From contig NC_134373.1 in assembly GCF_035582795.1 (NCBI RefSeq), positions 16,576,001-16,640,000 on the forward strand: DNA of 64,000 bases, given 5' to 3'. How positions within the stretch are numbered: position 1 is the first letter of the stretch; every line of letters begins with the position of its first letter. Below the pieces are notes generated by a model, which worked only from the letters and a program-made list of their open reading frames with translations, made no database searches and had not been told where the DNA came from. Origin of the DNA: Mycteria americana. Its lineage: Eukaryota; Chordata; Aves; Ciconiiformes; Ciconiidae. Positions 1-12,000 of this stretch are shown piece after piece. Made by a program: the position numbers and the translations under genes.

Positions 1-2559
1 ACACTAAAACAAAAGCCAAAATTAATGGATTTTTTTTGGTTTTAATCCATGCTTTGGTGACATAAGCACGTTGGGCGACAATGATTGACCACCGACTCCC
101 ACATTTTTCTACATTGTTTAGGTGTACCTATATGGAGATCACCATGCTGTGAGACAACCAGAGCTTTCAATTATACGCCAAAGCATATGACAGGCTCTCT
201 ATTTAGGGCTGCTGGTTTTTAGATGTCAGAGGCTGTGCCAAAACCCAGAAAAGACCTAGTTTAGCAAGCAGACTGCTTTTCCTGACCTTCCTTTCTGATT
301 TCCCCACACCCAGACATTTCTATCATGGGGTTCACTGACAATCCACTACAGGGTTTCAGCTCTGCTTCATGGCAAGCACTTTTTTTCTGGGCTCTGTTGT
401 TATACTGATGCTTTCCTTATAGCTCCACTTGCTGTATGCCTCACAAGTGGAAGATCAGACAAACAGAGTTTGCTTATCTTTTTAAGCTAAAAATGTCTGA
501 TGTATAAAATATGTGCATCCTGACTTTGTCCTTCAGATGAGGTCCCACCAGCAAATGATGTCAGGGTGGATCTATAGTAAAATCTCTGCAACAAGTCCTG
601 TCCCTTTGCCAGAAAGGAGCGGTCTATTCCTGTACTCAGACATGCTGCTCGCGTAATCTTGGGTCAAGAAAGAGAGAAAGAAACAGGCTTCTAAAATGAT
701 AAAACACAGCTGGAATATTTAGAGATGGGGAGATGATAAGACCTGGATTTAGAGAGACGCATCTAAATACTGATGTGGCTATCTGAGGCTCTTATCGGAC
801 CTTGATGTTTCATACAGATCACAGCTGTAAAACAGAATTGCTGTCCTCTCATTGCTGCAGTAACAATCCTGGAAATACTCAGATCCAGTTCAAGCTAAAT
901 CTATTTCTTTTAGTTTTCCTATTATTTATAAAGTTTAATCATCCTCAAGTCCAACAGTCATCCTGAAACAGGGTGTTCAGTGATGGATTCTCCAAGCTCT
1001 TATCAGGAGTTTTGTGTTTCCTTTGAAATGTTGAGATTCCAAAGTGCTCGATACCTTGTCTTGGTATCAAGTATTATTAATTCACACACATTTTTTCATT
1101 TGCCCGCAGGTCCTAGACAGTCCTCCTCTGAAGCCTATGGGTACTAATAACCAGCAAAAAGACAATAATACCAAAAAGGCTTTATTAGCTAGCAACACAG
1201 GTAGATGGTGCGAGGTTAAACACCGACGGCTGTTTTACAACTGGGAGCACCGTGGCAACGAGCGACTACGTGAAGAGCCTGGTGCTGTGCGAAAGCAAAG
1301 CTGTGGCAAAGCTGGGACCAGAGCCCAGCTCTTCTTGCTGCCGTTCCAGTCTTAACGTTGTTCCATTCAAATGTTTTCTGAAGGGTCACTTCCTTTTTTT
1401 TGTTGTTTGTGGCATAAAAAGCCCTCAGTCCCCCAAGTCCCACAGCTGCTTCTGTATAACTGAAGAGTCCTTCTTTTAGTCCGTCTTGCACACCCATGCT
1501 GAGCTGGAGTCATGGATCCTGTTTGCAGTGTTTCTACAGAAAATGGCAACAATAGGACAGATACAGAGATACAGATGGAGGGCAAAAAGATGGCTCCCAA
1601 ATACAAAGAACCACTTGTTGACAGATCCTGTTCTCAGCAAGTCTTCATGGAAGAGCTCAGATTGAGAGTGAAACCACCATGCCAGGCATAGACAAAAAGC
1701 TCTGTGTTTTCATACACTTCATCTCCACCCCCCCCCCTTTTTTTTTTTTTGCTAGCTCAGCCCTTTAAAAGAGACTTAAAACAGTGCAAAGCTAAACTGA
1801 GTGTAAAACTTTGTATCAAAGGCAAACAGTTAATACAAAACAACAGTGAATTGGTTTAAAAATTAGCCATTGATAAAAAAGAAAATTATCTGTCAAGTGT
1901 GACTTTGAAGAAACATGGTTTTCCTTCTCCACTTTATTTCATTTTATGCCATAGAGTTTGCACGGTGTAACAAATGAAAGTATTGGTATGAACCATGCCA
2001 AACCTGAACCAAAAACCCTAGGGCTCAGGCACATGCTAAATCAGCGCAGCTTGATATACTGCCATTTACTGGCTGAAACTGTGACAAATGAGGAATAATC
2101 TGGCCCTTTTTCTCAGAGAAGGCTGTACCCTGTACTTGCTGCAGGCGATGAAGGTGAATATTGGCATTTCCCGCAGCTCAGCTGGTGTGTGGGACCCTGC
2201 TCACAGGTCTTGCACACTCCCGTGTTTCCTCTGATTCCCAAATCAAAACTTTTTCTAATGCCTCCAGACAACAACACTCTTGTGTAAAGAGAAATCGTTT
2301 TGGCTGATGCGACTAGGCAGCCTCAGTCCAAAAGCAAGACAAGTACTTTAAGCGTTGCATATCCAGGGAACGCAGGGAAGAATGTCTTTGCATCCTTCTT
2401 CACGAGACTAAGAGTCATCTCTGCTTATTTTGTTTCTATCTACATTACTGCAAGTAACTCTAACAATACTGGTAAAAGCTGCCCTTAAGTGATAGGATCA
2501 TTTTCTATGAACTGCACGTTAGACAAACCCACTGTACAATATACAATCTTGTCTAAATG
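1..2559. other. Downstream flank of PPP1R1C, no gene recognised
   Basis: In mammals the next gene here is PDE1A in convergent orientation, but I cannot match any PDE1A C-terminal exon in this stretch. The DNA is mostly AT-rich with a C10-T13 homopolymer junction at 1728-1750. Short overlapping frames around 1044-1606 on both strands are not recognisable. Confidence 0.6.
1181..1186 (-). terminator. Possible distal polyadenylation hexamer
   Basis: AATAAA on the minus strand, about 1.75 kb beyond the stop codon. It would give a long alternative 3' UTR. The support is the hexamer only. Confidence 0.2.
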
Positions 2560-2938
2560 AACATATTATTTATTTTGTAGCTTTTAAATCAGTTTTATTT
2601 ACAACAGGTCTTAGAGTACAGCTCACACGCGGTAGTTAAGCTCTGGCAGTACTGACGCCAGGTCGCTAACACGTTTGCAAATTACATTTCTAAGTCATAG
2701 AAAATGAAAGAAAAAATGACTTTAAAATAACCGTTTTATCATCGGGTATAAGGATCACAGAACAAATTTGCAGGTGGCTGTACAACCCAGCCGAGGGCGC
2801 TCCCCAGGGAGCCCCGGCGCTGCCGGCACGCCGAGCGCTGCGGTGCGGGGACACAAGCAGTGGCGAATGGTCTGATGCACGCACGGCTGCGCAGTTCAGT
2901 TACTCTCTGTGGTGGGGCGCGAGGCAGCTCCGCGCTCT
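2560..2938 (-). other. PPP1R1C: Proximal 3' UTR of PPP1R1C
   Basis: The first 165 bases after the stop are GC-rich with about 18 CpGs (2775-2938). The sequence then turns AT-rich and reaches polyadenylation hexamers near 2570-2600. The true end is inferred; transcripts could run further to hexamers at 1933-1938 or 1181-1186. Confidence 0.55.
2569..2599 (-). terminator. Candidate polyadenylation signals (two AATAAA)
   Basis: On the minus strand, AATAAA occurs at 2594-2599 and again at 2569-2574, about 340-370 bases past the stop codon. Two canonical hexamers in AT-rich sequence make this the most likely proximal 3' end of PPP1R1C. Confidence 0.5.
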
Positions 2939-3027
2939 TTAATGGCCCCATTCCTCTTCCCTTTCACTAACTCCCTCTTCTTCCTCTGGAAATGCCGAAT
3001 CACTCTGACTCTTCAGGTGCTTAATCC
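2939..3027 (-). CDS. PPP1R1C: PPP1R1C terminal coding exon 5 (residues 81-109 and stop)
   Basis: After the acceptor tatattttcag, the bases GG complete Gly81. The exon then encodes IKHLKSQSDSAFPEEEEG and ends SEREEEWGH followed by TAA at 2939-2941. The acidic EEEEG run and SEREE tail match the C-terminus recalled for mammalian IPP5 (GTNEREEQRDH) in position and length; the last residues differ. Together with exons 1-4 it closes a frame of exactly 109 codons, which is strong internal support. Confidence 0.95.
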
Positions 3028-6000
3028 CTGAAAATATAGCAGTCATGGTTAAAGTTGTGTTAGCTCGTGTCAGACATTTTTTTCCTGAAGGAAGAAACAA
3101 ACAGAAAACCAAACTCGTGGAATGGGGTTTTTAATCCCATACTGATTCCCTTTTTCACAAACCTCTTTGTTCAAACAATACTACAGTGTATTGCCAACAG
3201 AAATATTCTCTTCCCTGAATATAGGCTCTTAGGAAATTTATCACGTTGTGTTGGAAAAACTGCTGCAAGACACCTTGTAGAACAGCACAGTATTTGCTTC
3301 TCATTTTCCTTGGTGATCTTTGCTCAGATTAGTATCGCCCATCTCAAATAAGTTAAAACTTTTCAAGGCTCAGACAGTAGACGCGGGAATTATTCTACCG
3401 GAATTTCAATTTAAGCCTCTTTCTGAGATTGATCTGCTGAAGGTCATTGCTCACACAGAGCCAGTGTCCCACGGTCACAGCTTCCCATGTGCGCCAGAGA
3501 TGTTCTCCAGTGTGTGTCCCCATAGTCTGTACACGACCTACAGAGCAAAGGGAGCATTGCACCCCACAGAGAGGGAATGGCCAGAGCCAAGGCGGTGCCA
3601 AAGTTGAAGCCTTTCTCACATGGAGAGAGTATTCTGTTGACCTTTAAATCCCACATGGGGCTGGATGAAAAGGGTAAATACCTATCACAGGATATTTGGA
3701 AGTTTAGGTTTGAAGAAAACTGTCAAGTCCCTGCTGCTGGCTGGTTTCAGCCAGCAAGTGAAGTAGGCTCTATGAAAATTAATCAAATTGCAAAATTATT
3801 TTCCCTGTCCCATGTTCAGTACAAGTAAACAGGCCTCAATGAATGGGCTCAGCTCCACCTTCTCAGCTCCATCTTCTCAGCTCCACCTTGGTGTGATAGA
3901 AGAATTCAAGATATAAAAGAAAGGAAAATCAAGCTAAAAAGATGACAGAGAGGAGAGACCAGAGAACAAGGGTGGTTATTTTCAAAAAATCTAAACAGCA
4001 AATGCACAAGATTAGTTTCTGGGTCCCCTAGTTTTTAACAAAAACAGTCATAGTGGGAACATAACTGCTAGTCAAAACCATGTGATTTCATGTGATTAAG
4101 TTTTCTGGTGTCATTACTGTCATAACATGAAAACATTTTTGGTTTCATTACAGATCGTACATAGTTCTACTCACTATTTCTAACTGTCAGAAAAAAAGCT
4201 TCCCTTATGTATCAGTTCCTCTGTTTGTTGAGCAGAGATTGCACCCCAGTTGCTTTAGATAACCACAGCTGGATAATCAAACACCCCCCTGTCATAGCAC
4301 TCGCAGAGGCACAATTTTCAAAAAGGGGTGCATCCTCAAGGCGTACAGGGCAAGTCCAGATTACCTCAAATTGTGAGGAAGAGGAATTGCTGGTGTAGGT
4401 GAAGAGTCGTGGCCCCAGCGTCACTTAACCTGGAGGTTTCTACATTTCACTGTTTACTGCCACACCACTCCAAAATAGGGGATAGTGTTTTTCCAAATAC
4501 GCTACTTGAAAAAAATTTCAACATAAGTTATTCTAGTTCAACAGAGTTACAAATAGCTGAAAACAGGACCTTACAACAGCAGGGCAGCCTGCTCCACTTC
4601 CAACAGGAGCCCGTCACTGCTCTGCGCTGGGCTCTGGACTCCTCTCTTTTCTTTTTTTTTCCACACAGTACTTGGTTCCCTGGGAAACTGTTTTTCAGAT
4701 GTAGAACAAGCAAATAAATTAATGCTCCCAAGCCACAGTACTTGTAAGTGTGCCCTGCAATAATGAAACCATTTCCAATTAACTGTGCTACATGAAGAAA
4801 CACTTAGGGTGCTCAGCTACCACCAAGCCGGCCTCTTTAGCAATGCTCTTTAGTAAGACAAACACTTTAAATATGATTTCACCTAACTATAGGTTAATGG
4901 ACATTCATTTCATAATGATATTTTGTTTGTAGGGCAAATTTGTCTCCTGTTGTTTATCTCTGGACTTACAGAGCCATTTCTTTCCCATTCACGTACCCAT
5001 TTAACAGCTACTATTCAGTATTTCAGAATGTATCATTTTTTAGGGAATTTTTCAAAGATGAAAAAAGGAACGTTATGGACAGAAAAGAGGGCATGTGATA
5101 TACAGTTAGTATGCTGAAGCTTCATGGAATGGTATTTTTGTTAGGAGTGAAGACTTTTGGCTATGTGGTTTAATTGCAATATTCAATGTGAAAAATGCAG
5201 GAAATAGAAAGGAATGACATCAATGAGTGCTACCCATTGATTTTCACGTAGCAAGCAACTATCAATCTTATTTAATGATTTTTTCACAACCTCCATTCTA
5301 CAGCCTGCCTTCACCTCTGCCAGTCATTCAATGCCACAGTGTCATTCGGAAGTAAAGACCCACAGGGTTTTCCGCACTGACCAGTAAGTGCACAAGACCT
5401 GATGTCATTATTCATAAGCCTCAAGATGTTCTGACAACATCAGGTTGTCAGAATTAACTGCCCCTATATGTGGCATTATTAAATAAGACACTCAGCTACA
5501 CAATGAAATAAGTCAGCGTGAATCAACGTACAGGTAATCAAATTCCTGTCAGTAACATATGAACATGCGTGACAGAAAAGGCTGGCGGCTTTCCTGAAAA
5601 GATACATTTCATGCACAAAGCGTCAGACTTTTACAGTGCAAAACAAAGTCTGGGGTAATAAAAATACTTAGTTAAAAGATAGCAATCATACCCTTAGATG
5701 AAAAGCATATCTAGCCACATAACACTGCCGTGACCTGCAGTGACTGCCAAGGTGGTCAGAAGGCGTTGGAGCTGGGCATGCCCAGCAGCACACTGGCACG
5801 TTCATCCACAGCTCCCGCTTCTTCCTAAGCAAGTTGGATCTATTCATACCCAGTACCTTTGTTTAGCAATATCTGAATTGTTTGCCGAAAGGTAATATTC
5901 TGGCTAGAGATGGAGTGAAAACTTACTCCTCGGGTCACCCCAACCATTTTTACAACTGCTACTATGGTACTGTTAATTTAGTAGAGAGGGTATTTCCTTC

Positions 6001-9000
6001 TCATCTTTTCAATCTTCATACACCAGTAACACAGTTCATGCCCTCAGCTTTCTCAAATAGTAATCAAGAGGCACCAGAATGCTGCTGTTTGTGGTTTGTT
6101 TCATCGATATGTATTCATCGATAAAGCACTATAGTAAAGATGAGCAACAAATATAGACTCTAAGATTTTACTCATGGAAAAAAAACAAAACAAAGCCAGG
6201 ATATTTGGGGGGATGTATGGGGCATATTTTAGAAGATACTCATTGTACATACAGCAGGTCCAAGTTCAAAACATCCAGTTACTGGTTCCACGTAAACTAC
6301 ACAAGCTCCGTAATGCTAGCTGCAAATGGGGAGGACTGCAACTGCTGATCCCCAGGGCCGCCCTGCCTCAGCAGCGTCCCTTACTCCAGGCAGCGGGCAC
6401 CGCTGAGTTTGTGGGCACGCTCACCCTCCCGAAGCACGGTGCCTGCACCGTCCTGACGCCGTTTCATTTTCTCTGACTGCTCTGCCCCCAGCCCAGGTCG
6501 CCCTGCCCTGCTCGCCCCTTGCGTGCAGAGGTGGCTCACGGGGCGCGAGCCATCCCGCTGGCCATGCCCGTCCCCAGTCCCCGCTGGCCCTTCTGCCTGG
6601 GGATGGGGCTCTGCGCCCGACCCGGCTGCTGCTCGGCAGCATCGCGCCCTGGCTGGGGCTTCGCTGTTCACCCAGGAGGTCTGACAGCAAAAACCCCCTT
6701 CCAGCCCGAAGGCTGCCCCTTCTCACCGCTCCCTGACAGCGGTTTCATAGCCACAGGTTGTTCAAACTCTGTCTTCTGCCTTAAAACAAAGCCTGTCTGA
6801 ACACCGCCTCTTGGTTTCTTTTTCCCTCCCTGCCCCCCTTTTATGCTTCTAAAGTCAGCAGGACGAGAATTGTTTTTCCTCGAAGGGCTCATATTTCACT
6901 GCAGGTAATTCAATCCAATTAATGCTGATGAAGAAACCCTTAATGCCAAGCCATATTCAGCAGCCGTGCACTAATACACTTTGAACTGGTAATTCTTTTT
7001 AGATGAAGTCACTGCCTCAAAGCATATTTCTAAATTACTTATAAATTATGAGTGCAAATGGGACAACTTTCTAGCATTTTTGCAGTCACATAATAACATA
7101 TATGCTGCTTATTTCACAGCTGTCTTTTTGCTTCTCTCCATCTGACCAAAGCACCAGATTAGAAAGCTAAGCAGTGTCACAAGATATGAAATAACAAAGT
7201 GTTCCTGAATTAAATATCTCCTGGAAAAAAAAAAAAATGATTCGAGTAATTAAGGCAGCTCCCCATCTCAAGTAATTAAGGCAGTTCCCCATCCTATTTA
7301 ACACTTCTTCCTTCACGCCGCTTCACTGCCCAAGGAACGGTGTTGACATTTACCAAACTCGGGATTGAAGTCTGGTTGGCAATTTGAATTCCCTAAAGTT
7401 TGAAGGGTTATTTAGTTTTATGATTTGGAGCTGATCCTCTCACTATCGAAAACACATTTCCAGATTTTCAGAAGGCAGCGAAAAACGAAGCTGAGCCACA
7501 GGCAAAGCAGCCTGATTTTCAGAGTTTCAGAACTCAAAGCACTTTGAAATTATCAAGCAAACAAACCTGACCAAAGAGGATAATGGCCAAATAAAAATGT
7601 CTACTTTATGCCAATCCTAAAAGAAATACGTTCTGGTTCCCTCAGCAAAAATGAGAATATCAAAACAAAAATCATGTATTCATGCCACTAATCAGGAAAA
7701 AGAACTTTTTTTTTTATGGAACATTTTGTTTTGAATTTATCAGTCAAATATGTTTTGACTTCTCTGAAACTCCTTCCTCATCTTTTTATTTTTTCCCAAC
7801 TGAAATTAATTTTTGAATTAAAAAAAAACCAACAGAACCCCCCCCCCCAAAACTAATGTCATGAAAACCAGCATCCGCCGCAAGTCTTTGGCTAAGCTGG
7901 ATTAAGTGGGAGGCAGCTGTGAAGGTGCCAGAGCCCAGAAGAGCTGTCAGGTCTTAGTGGCAGCCTCCTCCAAGCACAGGAGTGGCCCATACTGATACAG
8001 GAGAACAGGTAGCTGTGTTAGAAGACCAGCCTGGCGAAGCAGGGACCCCATGACTGAGCTCCAATGCCAAAAAGGTGATGTGTACAGCGGATGAAAGTGG
8101 AGACAAGGTAAAAATGAGGTACAGAAAAAATACAGGCCCACAATACAGGGATGGTGTTAGGAAGGCTCAAGGTCAGCTTGAGTTGAAACTAGCAAAGGGT
8201 GTCAGGGGCTATAGGAAGAGTTTCTTCTCCTACCTTCAAAGAGTTTCTTCTCCTACCTACAAAGAAAAACAAGGAAAATGTGGGCCTGCAGCTGAGTAAG
8301 ATGACCGATCTAGACATAGACAAGATTGAGGTGCTCAATACCTTCTTTGCCTTGGTCTGCACTGAGAAGGTCTACCTCCACTGATTCCCTCCAAGATATT
8401 GCAGACTAACGGTGGCTATTTATGCTTTCAAGGAAAACTAAGTTTCTTCACATATTATGAGCACCACCCACTCTCATCGCAAATCAGGAACTGATACAGC
8501 TTCGGCACTCCATTTGCTAGGCTCTTAAATGACCATTTTCATCCTTTCTCCCACATTGTACTGAATGCTGGAGAGACACAACTATCAGCCTCCATGGCCA
8601 CTTCCAAGTCCTCCTCAAAATTCTCAAAACTTGAGAAACAGCCTGAGAACATTTTGTTTGCCAGCATGCTGAGGCAAAGACTGTCGCATTCCTCCCTAAC
8701 ACTCTGTATCCATTCCTGGGATTGATAGCTACACCCCAGCTAGGAGTTCCCTGGTGCAACAACTGACTTCTGTTAAATGTTTGAACAAGGTTTAATGTGG
8801 CATAGTCCTAATCCCTGGTGTCAGTTCCTGGGTGCTGTGTTAACATCAATACAATATGACAAGAACTGTGCCATACAGTGATCAGTGGGGGATTACTGAG
8901 TATGAACCAAGAGCTAGACCATGACTGGTATTTGTATGCAAACAGAAAATGTGTTTTACATACCTTTCCTTGTGTTTCTTCATTCCCACTTACAAGAATG

Positions 9001-12000
9001 GCTTCAGTCTGCCAACCCAGCAGCAATCGTTTCATCTGCTGATGCTCATGTTCATAAACCACACCAGATCCCCTGTGGCAGGAAGCTAGCCCTGCTTCCA
9101 AGCAGACCCAGCACAAGAGCAGCAGCCCAGCCTCGCCGAGGGTGGCAGCCCTGGTGTCTCCCAAGGCAGCCACTCTCTTGGGTGGTCCCTGAGCCACCAG
9201 TTGTCCAAAGAACATCAAAAAGTAATCTGTGAAGTGACAGCAATAAAACACACAGACCCAGACCTTGACAATTCCCATGTGTGTGAGTGAGCAAACAGAA
9301 CAAACACGAGGGAGAGAAGACAAAATAAAAGTAAATGGATGTGGAAAATTTTGCGTTATAGATGTGGGCAACTGTGAACAGTTGCTTGATGCAGTGTTTG
9401 GAAGTTCCTAAAAGTCACGTTGTTCTTTTTTGAGAAAGACTGAAAGATGCTGCTCTGTGGAACTATCTCAAAGGACTCTAAACTGTACTCGTGCCTGCAA
9501 GATTTTGTTAACCAAGATTTCATGGCGAAGTAATACTAATCACTTGAAGCTTGATAAATGCCATGCAAAGGTCTGCTCTTACTCCTGTGGTCAATGAGTC
9601 TGAACACAACCAGGTCATTTGTTATTACACAGGGCTTGGTCCTGCTCCTCCAGAAGTTAATGAGACTTTCCCTTACTGTTTTCAAAGAAAGAAGGGTCAG
9701 CTTTTGTAATTGATCTTAATTTTCATTTATAAAGAAGAAAAAACTTCAAACAGCTACTGTTTATTTACAATGAACGTATGTGAAATACTATAAATTAATG
9801 TTGTATGTGGCTTTAAAGTTTGCGGTATGAGATAAACAAAGTGACACAGAAAATTGGCACACTAGGTATTCTCAAACTCCTGTTTAGATTATCCAAGGAA
9901 AAGCGAAATCAGGCTGTCACTCTGTCCTTTACAGCTGATGGAGTCTTCAAAGGCCAGCACACATGGTGGGCCTTCAGCGTTTAGAATAAAAAGAATCTGA
10001 AGCACCAGTCTGGCAGTTTAAACTATGTTGACATTTTAGAAATCTGTAAATCAGCAAAAAAACTTGTGTGCTACATTATTTTACACCTAAGCTCAGGCTG
10101 AGGAGGAGAAAAAAAATTTCATGTGTCTGTTATGATTTTGAGACCAAGATATTATTCAGTTGTGCAATTTCACCTACTTTTTTTTTTTTCTCTAATGTGC
10201 ATCTCTTTCACAAGTGCTGATGACTAAATCAAAACAAATGATCTGAAGCATTGGCAAATATGACAGGTTTATGAAGGTCACATATCTGATCTGGAGCATA
10301 TCAGATCATCAGCATATCCAGCAAGTCACCATGGCCTCATAAATGTTTGTGAATGATCATTTGGATACCAAGCAATGAGGATCGACTAATTTAGTAAATA
10401 TCTGCTGGTTGTTACTGGCTCTTCTTTTAAATGACAAATTTAAAACCTGACCCTTTAAATCTGAGTGTTTTAAATGACAAATTTTAGGGCTCGTGCTACT
10501 TTCTCCACAGTCAAAAGACTCAGTGTTAAACTATCACAATGAAGACTGTATGAGAGCAGCAAAATTCATGTCGCAAATGTCTGGCTGCTATCCATTTTGT
10601 TCTCTCACACAGCACTTTCCACTCCATTTTTCCCTCTCAGAAGTCGCTTGAAGCAGCACTGGATCCTTAAGACTAGCGTGAAGGAGCTGCTTCAGCACAG
10701 AAAGGCTTTTGTCGGTCCTCCACAGGCTGGCCAGAACATGCACCGGAGACAGAGATCAGCTTCGCTGTGGCTGGAGGAACTGCATCTCCTGCTTACAGTA
10801 GCCGAAAGAGTAAACAGAGAGGCTTTTGTCACCCCAGGCAACTTCTGCTAGTATGTAAACATCTCATTTTGCTGGTTCCTCCCTTCCCTCGCTAGCCCTC
10901 AGACTGCAGAAGTCAGCCAGTCTTCAGAGTTCCAGTGAACAGCAGAAGCCCCTGCAGTCAGCTAAGTGGATGTTTCAGCCTGTAACAATCCCAGCCCAAC
11001 GCTAATTCACCCTTTGGAAAGCCAGAAAGCATTTCTCAGCTGATTCTGAGGAGGATGGCTCTTGGTCAAATACCTCAACAACAACTTGAGCAGAAAAACA
11101 TGCAGAGATGACTTCCACATTGGTAATGAAGCCGGACAGGACTGCAAGGCACTCCTCCTGCATGGCTTAACCAGGAGAGGATTAAAGCTTTTCAGCTGAC
11201 ATTTTTTCATCCCAATTTTTCATAGTTCAGAGATAGGCTTAAAGCTGTTGATAAGTGTGCTTGAATTCAACCAACACAGGCAGATCTTCAAAGGTGGTGT
11301 GCTCTGATGGGTCCTGGGAAGCTTGCTAGATGGTCAGAATCACCCCTCAGAAAGCAGCTGTCTGGATGCCAAGTTTTACTGGGCAATATGTTTATTTGCT
11401 GGAATTGCTAAACCCTCACTTTTAACACCAGTATCACTTGCAGCCAGGCGGCTGTCTGTCTAACAGTAGATCAAAATCACAGGACTGGCAGAATTGTTCC
11501 CTTACGTCGAAGGATTACAGTAAATCCATCAAATATAGGACTACATTTTCAAAACTGAATCAGCTGCTCCATAATAACAGAAGCCAATAGCTCTGCTACT
11601 GTCACAAAATATGTATGAGAACTCACTGGCCTTAAAAGTTTACGAGTAGCATTTTCTAAGCATGGCTTCTTTAAATTAAAACACCTTACATTTTCCCAGG
11701 CAACTTCTGTCATTCTTATAATTCACCACACGCTGTTCCAGGCTAGTTTATCTTTCCAGTTTGAGACACTCTGTAGGGTGACTACCTTAAAATAAGCCGT
11801 GAAGGACAAAGCAGGTTTTCTAGTTTTACAGCTAGAAAACCACATCAGTCAGGACTTGGGAAAGCTGATGCTCAAGACAATATGAAACTAGGCTCAATAT
11901 TTTGACTGCAGCAAGTAAGTCAGTTCAGAGGTAGGGGCAAGACAAATATTAGATAGTCTGCTATGTACAAAATAAAACAATGTCATCATCCTACCTGCTG

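Noticed and set aside
1044-1606. Overlapping short frames on both strands, considered as a PDE1A terminal exon or a processed pseudogene
   Set aside because: No match to PDE1A C-terminal sequence that I can recall and no poly-A tail or flanking duplication.
2739-2951. 70-codon frame overlapping the PPP1R1C stop codon
   Set aside because: It starts inside the last codons in another frame and runs through GC-rich 3' UTR; open frames are expected there by chance.
8808-9371. Longest open frame in the window (187 codons, minus strand)
   Set aside because: It opens at a TTG rather than an ATG, matches no family I know, has no splice or promoter context, and lies in an intron beside a CR1 remnant.
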